Below are positions 53,855 to 62,169 of a stretch of 64,000 bases of DNA, piece by piece (position 1 is the first letter of the stretch; each line of letters opens with the position of its first letter). Below the pieces are notes generated by a model. It was given only the letters and a program-made list of their open reading frames with translations. It ran no database searches and was not told where the DNA came from. The position numbers and the translations under genes are program-made. Source of the stretch: Xiheimicrobium sp033763395 (lineage in GTDB: Bacteria > Myxococcota > Myxococcia > Myxococcales > Myxococcaceae); assembly GCA_033763395.1 (NCBI GenBank), contig JANRKQ010000197.1, forward strand, positions 14,386 to 78,385. Reading direction: 5' to 3'.

Positions 53855-56005
53855 TCACTCTCGGCGAACGCGGAACTCGCCCTTCGTCAGCTCGGTCTTC
53901 CGGTTCAGCCCGTCAGCCTCGTAGCGGAACGAGGCCGTGAACGTACCCTCGTCGTGGCCGCCCTTGTCGGCGGCGACCTTCGTGAGCGTCACGCTGCACG
54001 TCCCCTGCACCTGGTCGCCGGTCGACGTGCGCCACTGGGCATCGCGGCACCGCCAGCCAGCGCCGTCGGGGACGAGGTACAGGGCGAGATCGATCGTCGA
54101 GTCCTTGTTGTGGCCGTTGATCACCAGCTGCTTGCCGTCGTGCGAACGAATCGACACGAGGAACTGATCGACCTCGGGCGTCCACCCGCCGTCCATGATG
54201 AAGCGCATCCAGGTGACGCGCCGCTGCAGGTCGCCGAAGTTGCACCACGGCGTGTTCTTGTGGTGCGCGATCATGTCGCTCACCGAGCCCCCGCGCTCGA
54301 GGTACTCGAGCCAGAACGTCTTCGCGCGCTCACAGTCCTGGGCGTTGGTGGCGGCGAACGCGAGGTCCTGGAAGATGTAGTACCCCGCGTAGCCCGTCTT
54401 CGCGGTGCCGCAGGCCTTCTTGAAGTCGGCGGCCAGCTGGTCGAGGCCCTCGAGGCCGCGACGCTTCAGCGCGTTGGAGACCGCCGTGGTGCGCCCGCCG
54501 TTGAGATCGTCGATCTGACAGGTGGTGAGGCCGTCGCTCCACTGCTGGCGACGCCCGCGCTCGTACCCCTTGCCCGCGAGAACGTCCTTGATCCGCGACT
54601 CCCGACGGTCGTTGCCGTTGGCCGTCGGGAAGGTGTCGAGCACCCGCTGGAGCGTCGTCACCTGCTCGTCGTCACGCTCGAAGGCCTCGAGCTGCTCTGC
54701 CTTGAAGTCGAGCGCGTGGAGGGCGGCGTACTCGGCCCGCTGTTTCATGGTTGGCGCCGCGTTCGCCGCGGCCGAGAGCGTCTGCTCCACTCGATCGTCG
54801 AGCGCCTTCCACACGGAGGTGCCTTCGGCGGGAAGGAGCGCCGACGGCGGCGGCGCGACCGAGAAGGAGTCGCCGTCGTTCAGCCACCCCGCGAGGACGA
54901 AGCGGGCGAGCTCGTCGAGGGCCCAGTCCCCGGGGAGCCGCAGGTCTCCGAGGTTCGCGTCCTTCGCGTCGTTGAGCAGCTCGGGCGTGAGCTTGACGTT
55001 CCCCGACGGCGGAATCACCGAGCCGTTGATGAGCGTGGTGTGCGCCTTCAGGTAGCGCTCGTGCTCGGCCATGAGGGCGCGCCAGTTGGCGATCCACGCC
55101 TTCATCGTCTCGAGCGCCTGCGGGCGTCGATCGTTCAGCACCACGCGTGGACTGCCGCGGGTCGACAGATGCTGCTTGAGCGTGCGCGCCAGGAGCCGCG
55201 CCTTCGCGACCCGGAAGGCGAGGAAATCGACCTTCGCCTGTTCCGCAAGGCTGTCGAACTGCGCCGCCTTCGCCAGCGCCTCGTCCGCGGCCTTCGCCAC
55301 GCGCAGCGCCGACGCGGTCATCAGGTCCTTCTTGCGCTGGTTGTACGCCTCGAGCGCCTTGACGGCCTGCTCCTTGCGCTCGCGCGCCATGAGGAACGTG
55401 GGGGACTTCGACACCAGCGCGGCGAAGGCCTTCTGCGCCTCTTCGGCCTCACCCTGATCGGAGAGGTCGAGCGCCTTCGAGTAGTCGACGAGGGCATCGA
55501 ACGTCGGCACCTTCGCGCGGCGGCGGGCCGCAGGATCCTTCAGCTTCAGATCGATCGCCTTCGTCACCTCGAACACGAGCTTCTGCTCGACGCCGAAGAC
55601 GTCGTCCTTCGGGCCTTCGGCGCGCGCCGAGGCGACGTTGACGTTCTTCTGCGCGTCGATGAGCGTGGCGTCGAGCCTCAGGGTGTCGGCCTGGACGAAC
55701 ATCTTGCCGCTCAGGAGGTACCGGGCGCCGAGGAACCGGCCGACCTGCACCGCCTTCGCCTGATCGAAGGCCTTCGTCTTCTGGAGCTTGAGCTCTCCCA
55801 GCACCGCCTCGAGGCGCTCGCGCTCGACCACCGTCACGCCGTCCCACGCCACCAGGTCGGTGACCATGAGATCGGCGAGGCCCTTGCGCATGAGATCGAG
55901 CTCGGCGCTGCCGCTGTTGTTCTCGAAGTACAGCACCGCGATCACCGGCTTGTCGGTGTCGGCGGCGCCCGAGACGAGCGCGAGGCTGAGGAGCGCGGGG
56001 AGCAT
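53855..56005 (-). CDS. Large CsgG-like exported protein with helical extension
   Basis: A 716-residue protein. A signal peptide (ALLSLALVSGAADTD) precedes a CsgG/LpoB-like domain (VIAVLYFENNSGSAELDLMR, KGLADLMVTDLVAWDGVTVV, FLGARYLLSGKMFVQADTLR; about 20-190) close in sequence to the gene at 50836. A roughly 400-residue helical region and a beta-rich end (LVINGHNKDSTIDLALYLVP, FTASFRYEADGLNRK) follow. Four or more Cys in the last third may pair. Role in surface assembly is inferred. It ends one base from the convergent CorA-like gene, and the knotted-protein gene is directly upstream (10 bases). Confidence 0.7.
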   Translation of the reverse strand: MLPALLSLALVSGAADTDKPVIAVLYFENNSGSAELDLMRKGLADLMVTDLVAWDGVTVVERERLEAVLGELKLQKTKAFDQAKAVQVGRFLGARYLLSGKMFVQADTLRLDATLIDAQKNVNVASARAEGPKDDVFGVEQKLVFEVTKAIDLKLKDPAARRRAKVPTFDALVDYSKALDLSDQGEAEEAQKAFAALVSKSPTFLMARERKEQAVKALEAYNQRKKDLMTASALRVAKAADEALAKAAQFDSLAEQAKVDFLAFRVAKARLLARTLKQHLSTRGSPRVVLNDRRPQALETMKAWIANWRALMAEHERYLKAHTTLINGSVIPPSGNVKLTPELLNDAKDANLGDLRLPGDWALDELARFVLAGWLNDGDSFSVAPPPSALLPAEGTSVWKALDDRVEQTLSAAANAAPTMKQRAEYAALHALDFKAEQLEAFERDDEQVTTLQRVLDTFPTANGNDRRESRIKDVLAGKGYERGRRQQWSDGLTTCQIDDLNGGRTTAVSNALKRRGLEGLDQLAADFKKACGTAKTGYAGYYIFQDLAFAATNAQDCERAKTFWLEYLERGGSVSDMIAHHKNTPWCNFGDLQRRVTWMRFIMDGGWTPEVDQFLVSIRSHDGKQLVINGHNKDSTIDLALYLVPDGAGWRCRDAQWRTSTGDQVQGTCSVTLTKVAADKGGHDEGTFTASFRYEADGLNRKTELTKGEFRVRRE

Positions 56006-56015
56006 GCGCGAGGAG

Positions 56016-56357
56016 CTACTTCGCGCCGGGGAAGGCCGTCACGTAGCGCACCTTCACGTCAGGGAAGGCCGTCACGAACTGCACCTTCGTGTCGGGAAAG
56101 GCGGTGACGAACTGCCACTTGCCGCACGAGTCAGGGAAGGCGCTCACCTTCTGCACGGCCACGTCCTCGAACGCCGTGACTTCTTGCACCTTCACGTCCG
56201 GGAAGGCCGTGACGATCTGGATCTTCCCGTACAGCTTCTTGCCGTTGAACGTGCAGCTCGACTTGTTGAAGCCGCCGCCGGCATCGGCCGGGGTCGAGAC
56301 GAGGCCTCCGAAGGCGAGGAGCGAGAGGACGACCGAGATCAGCGCAGGACGACGCAT
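56016..56357 (-). CDS. Secreted 7(1) septoil knot-type repeat protein
   Basis: A 113-residue protein with a signal peptide (SVVLSLLAFGGLVSTPADAG) and a mature part made of six near-identical short units: VTAFPD at 49, 84 and 95, VTAFED at 60, VSAFPD at 71 and VTAFPG at 106. The period is 11 residues with one 13-residue step containing SCGKW. Cys35 (SSCTFNGKKLYGK) and Cys78 may form a disulfide. This matches the 7(1) septoil knot family (PF19647, as I recall it), whose members thread the deepest known protein knot. Function is unknown. ATG at 56357 is preferred over GTG 56366, with AGGTG upstream. Confidence 0.75.
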   Translation of the reverse strand: MRRPALISVVLSLLAFGGLVSTPADAGGGFNKSSCTFNGKKLYGKIQIVTAFPDVKVQEVTAFEDVAVQKVSAFPDSCGKWQFVTAFPDTKVQFVTAFPDVKVRYVTAFPGAK

Positions 56358-56436
56358 GGGGATCACCTGTGAGTGTGTGAGTCGGTGAGACCCGCGAGGG
56401 CCCCGGCAGGTGAAACTGTATGTCGAAGTCGCCGCT

Positions 56437-57813
56437 TCAGGCGACGCAGACTTCAGGCGCCGCGGCCACTTCTGGAATGACGATCGCCGGCAACGAGTCG
56501 ACGGCCACCTGCTTGCCGCTCAGGGCCGATGCGCTGGCGTACTCGACGTGCACCCGCGCCAACGCCCCCACCGGCGCGTCTCCGTCGAAGTTCACCGTGC
56601 GGTTGTGCCCCGTTCGCCCGAACCGACGCGTGGGATCGGTCTTCGACGCGCCCTCGACCAGCACCTCGACCGTCTGCCCCACGAACGCGGCGTTGAGCTC
56701 GACCGAGATGCGCTTCTGCAGCGCGTTGAGGCGCTCGAGGCGGGCGATCTTCACCTCGTGTGGCACCGGGCCCCACTCGGCCTCCCGGAGCGCGGCCCCC
56801 GTCTTCGGCCGCGGTGAGTACACGAACGAGAACTGCCCCGCGTAGCGGACCTGCTCGGCCAGCGCGTACGTCTTCTCGAAGTCCTCGTCCGTCTCGCCGG
56901 GGAAGCCCACGATGATGTCGGTCGTCACCGCGATGTCCGGCCGGGCCGCGCGCAGCTTGCCCAGGCGCTCGAGGTACTCGGCGATGGTGTAGTCGCGGCG
57001 CATGCGCTTCAGCACGTCGTTCGAGCCGCTCTGCACCGGCAGGTGGAAGTGGCCCATGATCTTGGGCTCGACGCGGAAGGCCTCGATGAGCTCGTCCGAG
57101 AGATCGTGCGGGTGGCTGGTGGTGAAGCGCACCCGCTCGATGCCGGGGACCTGCGCGGTGCGCAGCAGCAGCTGCGCGAAGGAGCACCCGCCGCGGTACG
57201 AGTTGACGTTCTGCCCGACGAGCGTCACCTCGCGCACCCCGACGGTGGTGAGCGACGCCACCTCGTGCAGCACCTCGCCGAAGGCCCGGCTCACCTCTCG
57301 GCCGCGGGTGTGCGGCACCACGCAGAAGCTGCACACGTTGTCGCAGCCCTTCATGACGGTGACGAACTCGGTCGCCTTGCCCTTCGAGGTGTTCGGGTCG
57401 GCGCGGGGAAAGACGTAGTCCTCGCTGTCGACCCAGGCGGTCTCGACGACGCGCACGCGGTCGGCCTCGACGCGCTGGAGGATCTCCGGCAGCTTCGCGA
57501 TGGCGTCGGGCCCGAAGACGAAGTCGACGTAGGGCACCCGCTCGAGGATCTTCTGCTTCTCCTGTTGGGCGACGCAGCCGCCGACGCCGATGAGCGCGCC
57601 GCGCTGCAACTTCACCTGCCGGTACCGGCCCAGCGCCGACAACATCTTGTCCTCGGCCTTCTCACGAATGGAGCAGGTGTTGAGGATGATGAGATCGGCG
57701 TTCTCGGCCGTCGGCGTGGCCGAGTACGAAAGCGGCTGCAGCGCCTCGGTCATGCGCAGGGTGTCGTTCACGTTCATCTGGCAACCGAACGTGTGAATGT
57801 AGACGCGCTTCAT
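56437..57813 (-). CDS. miaB: tRNA-2-methylthio-N6-dimethylallyladenosine synthase
   Basis: A 458-residue radical-SAM methylthiotransferase that modifies A37 of tRNAs reading UNN codons. The N-terminal UPF0004 domain has THTFGCQMN-type start (HTFGCQMNVND), LNTCSIREKAEDK and GVGGCVAQ (three Cys for one cluster). The radical-SAM cluster motif KGCDNVCSFC gives Cys-x3-Cys-x2-Cys. A C-terminal TRAM domain (VGQTVEVLVEGASK) follows. ATG at 57813 is chosen because the protein then begins MKRVYIHTFGCQ. No miaA is present in the window. Confidence 0.95.
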   Translation of the reverse strand: MKRVYIHTFGCQMNVNDTLRMTEALQPLSYSATPTAENADLIILNTCSIREKAEDKMLSALGRYRQVKLQRGALIGVGGCVAQQEKQKILERVPYVDFVFGPDAIAKLPEILQRVEADRVRVVETAWVDSEDYVFPRADPNTSKGKATEFVTVMKGCDNVCSFCVVPHTRGREVSRAFGEVLHEVASLTTVGVREVTLVGQNVNSYRGGCSFAQLLLRTAQVPGIERVRFTTSHPHDLSDELIEAFRVEPKIMGHFHLPVQSGSNDVLKRMRRDYTIAEYLERLGKLRAARPDIAVTTDIIVGFPGETDEDFEKTYALAEQVRYAGQFSFVYSPRPKTGAALREAEWGPVPHEVKIARLERLNALQKRISVELNAAFVGQTVEVLVEGASKTDPTRRFGRTGHNRTVNFDGDAPVGALARVHVEYASASALSGKQVAVDSLPAIVIPEVAAAPEVCVA

Positions 57814-57872
57814 GGGCGGGCCTTCTGCCGTCAGTGGGGCCACGAGGTCAACCGGGGCTCCGGGGTGGGTGG

Positions 57873-57878
57873 TAGACT
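57873..57878 (+). promoter_or_regulatory. -10-like hexamer for the gene at 57891
   Basis: TAGACT 12 bases before GTG 57891; no Shine-Dalgarno present. Confidence 0.35.
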
Positions 57879-57890
57879 TTCGGGCGTCCT

Positions 57891-58415
57891 GTGGCTGATC
57901 TGCCCTCCGTGCCGCCGCCCGAGCTGATCTCGCGCCCGCCGGGTGGAGGCATCGGCCTCATCGCCCTGGGCTCGGCGGTGGCCAGCGCGGTGGCGACCTT
58001 CCTGCCCGTGGCGCTGGCGAAGTGGCAGCTCGAGCAGACGCCGGCCGTTCACGATGGAGCGGTGGCGGCGCCCGTGGTGGGGCTGGGGTGCTTGCTGGCC
58101 GCGGCGGTGCCCACCCTCTTCCTGGTGACTCTGGCGACCGGCTTCAAGGCGCTGCGCACCGACGAGTACCAGCTCGGTCGCGCCAGCCTGGCGCTGCTGG
58201 TGGGGCTGGCCCTGTACGGCGCACTCCAGCTCTCGGCTCCGAAGCCCGCCGTGGCCCGGCGCGAAGGCCCCACCGACGCCGAGTGCGCGATGCGCGCGAA
58301 GTCGGGCAACCCCTGCCCGCCCGCGTCCCTGCCGGAGCCCCCGCCGCTCAAAGCCTTCGACTCGGTCGCGCCGAAGCCCAGCAAGCCCGACACCCTTCGC
58401 CCGTTCAAGCCGTAG
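57891..58415 (+). CDS. Hypothetical membrane protein
   Basis: A 174-residue protein with three hydrophobic helices (GLIALGSAVASAVATFLPVA, VVGLGCLLAAAVPTLFLVTL and ASLALLVGLALYGALQL), followed by a Pro/Lys-rich soluble tail with a CAMRAKSGNPC pair of Cys. I recognise no family. It is monocistronic, divergent from miaB and convergent with der. GTG 57891 is the only start that keeps the short Pro-rich lead before the first helix. Confidence 0.65.
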   Translation: MADLPSVPPPELISRPPGGGIGLIALGSAVASAVATFLPVALAKWQLEQTPAVHDGAVAAPVVGLGCLLAAAVPTLFLVTLATGFKALRTDEYQLGRASLALLVGLALYGALQLSAPKPAVARREGPTDAECAMRAKSGNPCPPASLPEPPPLKAFDSVAPKPSKPDTLRPFKP

Positions 58416-58505
58416 CGCGTCCCCGGCGCCATGGAGTGGCCGTTTCCGCCCCGCTGCGTGGCGCGTCGTGCTCCAGCAGCGGAGGCCTCGCGGGAGCGGC
58501 GGCGC

Positions 58506-59921
58506 TCACCGTCGTTTGCGTCGGTGCTCCGCGCGCTTCTTGAACGTCTGGGCGGCCTCGGCCCGCTGCTTTTTCCCCGGCCGCTCACGCCAGAACAGCC
58601 GCATCGGCACGCGCAGGCTGAACGTCTTGCGCAGGTAGTTCGAGACGTACCGCTCGTAGCGGTCGGGCACGCCTTTGGGGTTCGAGCAGATGAAGGCGAA
58701 CGACGGGGGCGCCGTGCCCACCTGCATCGCGTAGTAGATCTTCATCGCGCGGGAGCCGACCCACGGCATCGGGTGCTCGGTGGTGACGTGCTCCACCACG
58801 CGGTTCAGCATGGGCGTTCCGGCGCGGAAGTACTGCTGGGTGAAGAGCTCGAGCGCGAGGTCGAGCACCTTGGTGACGCCCTGCCCGTCGAGCGCCGAGA
58901 CGAACACCATCGGCGCCCACGAGACGTGCTTGAGGTACCACTTCAGCTCTTCGCGCCACTCGGCCTGGGAACCGTACTTGCCCTTCACCAGGTCCCACTT
59001 GTTGACGCAGATGATGAGCGCGCGGCCCTTCTCTTCGGCGATGGCCGCGATCTTCTGATCCTGATCGACGCCGGCCTCGGTCGCGTCGAGCACCAGCACC
59101 ACCACGTCGGCGTCTTCGGCGGCGCGAATCGCGCCCATCACCGAGTAGCCCTCGACCTTCTGCGTGATGACGGCCTTCCGCCGGATGCCCGCCGTGTCGG
59201 TGAGGATGAAGTCGCGCTCGCGGTAGGCGAAGGGCGAGTCGATGGGATCTCGTGTGGTGCCGGCGATGGGGCTGGCGACGACGCGCTCCTCGCCCAGAAT
59301 GGCGTTCACCAGCGACGACTTGCCGACGTTGGGCCGCCCCACGATGGCCACGCGGATCGGCGCGTCTTCATCGGCCTCGGCCAGCGGCTCGGCCTGGGCC
59401 GACGGCGGCGGCAGCATGGGCTCGAGGCGCTCGGAGAGCTCGATGAAGCCGTCTCCGTGCTCCGCCGCGACGGGAATGGGCTCGCCCAGGGCCAGCCGAT
59501 GGAACTCGGCCACCATGAGGTCGGCGTTCTTGAGCCCATCGCACTTGTTCACCAGCAGCACGATGGGCCTGTCCTGCTTGCGCAGGTAGCGCGCGACCTC
59601 TTCGTCTCCGGCCGTCACGCCCACCCGGCCGTCCACGACGAGCAGCACGATGTCGCACGCCTCGACCGCGGCCTGGGCCTGCTGGCGCACGAGCCGCTCG
59701 ATCTGGTCTTCCTTCCCTTCGGGCACGAAGCCGCCGGTGTCGACAAAGGTGACGGGCCGCTCGAGGTAGTCGACGTCGGCGAAGTGCCGATCGCGCGTCA
59801 CGCCGGGCGTGTCTTCGACGATGGCGCGCCGCCGGCGGATGAGCCGGTTGAAGAGCGTCGACTTGCCCACGTTGGGGCGACCGACGATGGCGATGAGGGG
59901 GCGCTTGGAGCCACGGGCCAT
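58506..59921 (-). CDS. der: Ribosome-assembly GTPase Der (EngA)
   Basis: A 471-residue protein with two GTPase domains in tandem, unique to Der, and a KH-like C-terminal domain. The first has GRPNVGKST, DTPGVTRDR, DTGGF and NKCD; the second has GRPNVGKSS, GTTRDPID, DTAGI and NKWD. Both G-domains look intact. It is needed for 50S subunit maturation. The Lys/Arg-rich end (AEAAQTFKKRAEHRRKRR) is a usual Der extension. Der is the last gene of rnc-cyclophilin x3-era-der, five bases after era, which groups RNA processing and ribosome assembly. Confidence 0.96.
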   Translation of the reverse strand: MARGSKRPLIAIVGRPNVGKSTLFNRLIRRRRAIVEDTPGVTRDRHFADVDYLERPVTFVDTGGFVPEGKEDQIERLVRQQAQAAVEACDIVLLVVDGRVGVTAGDEEVARYLRKQDRPIVLLVNKCDGLKNADLMVAEFHRLALGEPIPVAAEHGDGFIELSERLEPMLPPPSAQAEPLAEADEDAPIRVAIVGRPNVGKSSLVNAILGEERVVASPIAGTTRDPIDSPFAYRERDFILTDTAGIRRKAVITQKVEGYSVMGAIRAAEDADVVVLVLDATEAGVDQDQKIAAIAEEKGRALIICVNKWDLVKGKYGSQAEWREELKWYLKHVSWAPMVFVSALDGQGVTKVLDLALELFTQQYFRAGTPMLNRVVEHVTTEHPMPWVGSRAMKIYYAMQVGTAPPSFAFICSNPKGVPDRYERYVSNYLRKTFSLRVPMRLFWRERPGKKQRAEAAQTFKKRAEHRRKRR

Positions 59922-59926
59922 GGCGG

Positions 59927-60928
59927 CTACTCCCGGACCGTCGAGTAGCCGAGGCGGCGCAGGGCATCGAGGCGCTCGCTCCAGCGCTCTTCCACCTTGA
60001 CCTGCAGCGACAGGAAGACGTTGGTGCCGAGCAGCCGCTGAATCGACTGCCGCGCGTCGGTGCCGATCGTCTTCAGCATCTGCCCACGCTTGCCGATGAC
60101 GATCGCCTTCTGGCTGTCGCGCTCGACGTAGATGTTCGCGTGAATGCGCACGAGGCCCTCGAGCTTCGGGCCCTGGCGGGGCGGCGGCGGCTTGCTCTTC
60201 TTGCCCTTCGGCGGTGGGGCCTTCGGCGGCGGCGGGGTGAACCGATCGGACTCGTCGAAGAGCTCGACCACCACCGCGGTGGAGTACGGGATCTCTTGCC
60301 GGCAGTGCCGCAGCACCTGCTCGCGCACGTACTCGGCCACCAGCGCGCGCTCGGCCTGATCCGTCAGCATGTCCTCGGGGAACAGGTTCGGCCCCTCAGG
60401 CATCGCGGCGAGTACCCGGTCGAACAGCAGGCCCATGCCGTCGCCCGCGCGCGCCGAGACGGGCACCACCTCGGCGAACGAGAAGTGCTTCCGGTACAGA
60501 TCGATCAGCGGCAGCAGCAGGTGCTTCTTCACCAGATCGATCTTGGTGACGACCAGGAAGGTGGGCCTGTTGAGCGCCTTGAGTCGCTCCATCACGAAGC
60601 GGTTGCCCGGGCCGATCTCGGGCGCCTTGCCCTCTTCGAGCCCCTCGGCCTCGACGAGGAAGAGCACCACGTCGCACTCGGACGCGGCGGTGAGCGCCAC
60701 GTCGACCATGAACGAGTTGAGCGCGCCCTTCGCCTGGTGCACACCCGGCGTGTCGACGAAGGCCAGCTGCCCTTCTGGCTTCGTCACCACCCCGAGGATT
60801 CGGGTGCGCGTCGTCTGTGGCTTGGGCGAGACGATCGCGAGCTTCTCGCCTGCCAGCGCGTTGAGGAGCGTGGACTTGCCCACGTTGGGCCGGCCGATGA
60901 GGGCGGCGAAGCCGCTGCGCGTGGACAC
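59927..60928 (-). CDS. era: Ribosome-assembly GTPase Era with Pro-rich insert
   Basis: A 333-residue GTPase that binds 16S rRNA. Motifs: GRPNVGKSTL (12-21), QTTRTRI, DTPGVH and TKID in the GTPase domain. The KH domain is at the C-terminus (IYVERDSQKAIVIGKRGQML, LFLGxxV-like LLGTNVFLSLQVKVEERW). Between ELFDESD and VRIHANI lies an insert of about 30 residues (229-258) rich in Pro and Lys (TPPPPKAPPPKGKKSK) not seen in typical Era. The start is GTG at 60928, 15 bases after the cyclophilin stop. Der follows. Confidence 0.95.
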   Translation of the reverse strand: MSTRSGFAALIGRPNVGKSTLLNALAGEKLAIVSPKPQTTRTRILGVVTKPEGQLAFVDTPGVHQAKGALNSFMVDVALTAASECDVVLFLVEAEGLEEGKAPEIGPGNRFVMERLKALNRPTFLVVTKIDLVKKHLLLPLIDLYRKHFSFAEVVPVSARAGDGMGLLFDRVLAAMPEGPNLFPEDMLTDQAERALVAEYVREQVLRHCRQEIPYSTAVVVELFDESDRFTPPPPKAPPPKGKKSKPPPPRQGPKLEGLVRIHANIYVERDSQKAIVIGKRGQMLKTIGTDARQSIQRLLGTNVFLSLQVKVEERWSERLDALRRLGYSTVRE

Positions 60929-60943
60929 GAACAGGCCCTTACG

Positions 60944-61495
60944 TCACACCTTGGTCGAAATGGTGAGCTTCTTGATGACGACGTCGCTCTTCGGGCGATC
61001 ACCTGGCCCCTTCGGCACGACGTTCGCGATGCGATCGATCAGATCCTGACCGGAGATCACCTCGCCGAAGATCGTGTGCTTGCCGTTGAGCCAGGCGGTG
61101 TTGGTGACGGTGATGAAGAACTGGCAGCTGTTCGAGTTGGGGCCCGAGTTCGCCATCGCCAGCAGCCCGGGACGATCGAACCGTCGCCCCGACTGGAACT
61201 CGTCTTCGAACTTGTAGCCTGCGTTGCCCCGCCCCGTGCCGGTCGGGTCGCCGCCCTGGATCATGAAGTTCGGAATGCACCGGTGGAAGACGGTGCCGTC
61301 GTACAGCGGCGTGCTCTTCATCGCCTCGCCGGTGCCGGGGTGCGTCCACGGCTTCTCGCCCGAGGCCAGGCCGACGAAGTTCTCGACCGTCTTCGGCGCG
61401 TCTTTGGGGAACAGCCGCACCACGATGGTGCCCAGGTTCGTCTCGAACGTCGCGTACAGATCGTGCCCGGCGCGGGCTTCGTCCATCAGTCCCAT
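60944..61495 (-). CDS. Cyclophilin-type peptidyl-prolyl isomerase (cytoplasmic)
   Basis: A 183-residue cyclophilin without signal peptide. Active-site residues are FHRCIPNFMIQGGDPTGTGR, GLLAMANSGPNSNSCQFFIT and LNGKHTIFGEVISG, covering the catalytic Arg, Phe, Met and Gln positions. It should catalyse cis-trans isomerisation of Xaa-Pro bonds in the cytoplasm. GGGAGGGAG about eight bases before ATG 61495 is an excellent ribosome-binding site. It is the third of three tandem cyclophilins, immediately upstream of era. Confidence 0.93.
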   Translation of the reverse strand: MGLMDEARAGHDLYATFETNLGTIVVRLFPKDAPKTVENFVGLASGEKPWTHPGTGEAMKSTPLYDGTVFHRCIPNFMIQGGDPTGTGRGNAGYKFEDEFQSGRRFDRPGLLAMANSGPNSNSCQFFITVTNTAWLNGKHTIFGEVISGQDLIDRIANVVPKGPGDRPKSDVVIKKLTISTKV

Positions 61496-61518
61496 GTCGA
61501 AAGCTCCCTCCCGAAAAG

Positions 61519-62169
61519 TTACGGCTGGCTGTCGGACAGCGTGATGCTGGCGATGGTGATGGGCTCGAGCGGCTTGTCCATCGGGTTCTTCGGCGCTCGC
61601 GAGATGGCCTGCACCACCTCGTAGCCCTTGAGCACCTCGCCGAAAATGGTGTGCTTGTTGTTGAGGTACGTCGGCATCGAGGTGGTGATGAAGAACTGCG
61701 AGCCGTTGGTGTTCGGCCCTGCGTTCGCCATCGCGAGCAGGCCCACCTTGTCGAAGCTGCAGCCCTTCTGGCACTCGTCTTCGAAGGAGTAGCCCGGGTC
61801 GCCGGTGCCGGTGCCGAGCGGACAGCCGCCCTGGATCATGAAGCCGTCAATGACGCGGTGAAACGTCAGGCCGTCGTAGAACTTCGCGCCCTTCTTGCGC
61901 TCGCCGGTGGCGGGGTTCTTCCAGTCCTTCTCGCCCGAGGCGAGGCCGACGAAGTTCGCCACCGTCTTTGGCGTGCGGTCCGACCAGAGCTTGAGCGTCA
62001 CCTCGCCCAGGTTCGTCTTCATCACCGCGTAGATCGGCTTGCCCGCTTCGGCCTTGCCCATCCACGTACCTGCGGGCGAGCCCGAGGGCGTTGGCGAGGT
62101 GCTGCCGTCGCCTTCTTTCTTGCAACCAGCGACGGCGAGCAGCGCGAGCGCGACGACGAGGGCCCTCAC
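61519..62169 (-). CDS. Cyclophilin-type peptidyl-prolyl isomerase, lipoprotein
   Basis: A 216-residue cyclophilin exported as a lipoprotein: signal and lipobox LALLAVAGC with lipid Cys16, a Ser/Pro/Gly/Thr linker, then the catalytic domain (FHRVIDGFMIQGGCPLGTGT, GLLAMANAGPNTNGSQFFIT, LNNKHTIFGEVLKG). Two Cys sit in the Gly-rich loop region (GGCPLG and DECQKGCS), unusual next to the active site and perhaps forming a disulfide. GTG 62169 overlaps the stop of the preceding cyclophilin. Confidence 0.92.
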   Translation of the reverse strand: MRALVVALALLAVAGCKKEGDGSTSPTPSGSPAGTWMGKAEAGKPIYAVMKTNLGEVTLKLWSDRTPKTVANFVGLASGEKDWKNPATGERKKGAKFYDGLTFHRVIDGFMIQGGCPLGTGTGDPGYSFEDECQKGCSFDKVGLLAMANAGPNTNGSQFFITTSMPTYLNNKHTIFGEVLKGYEVVQAISRAPKNPMDKPLEPITIASITLSDSQP

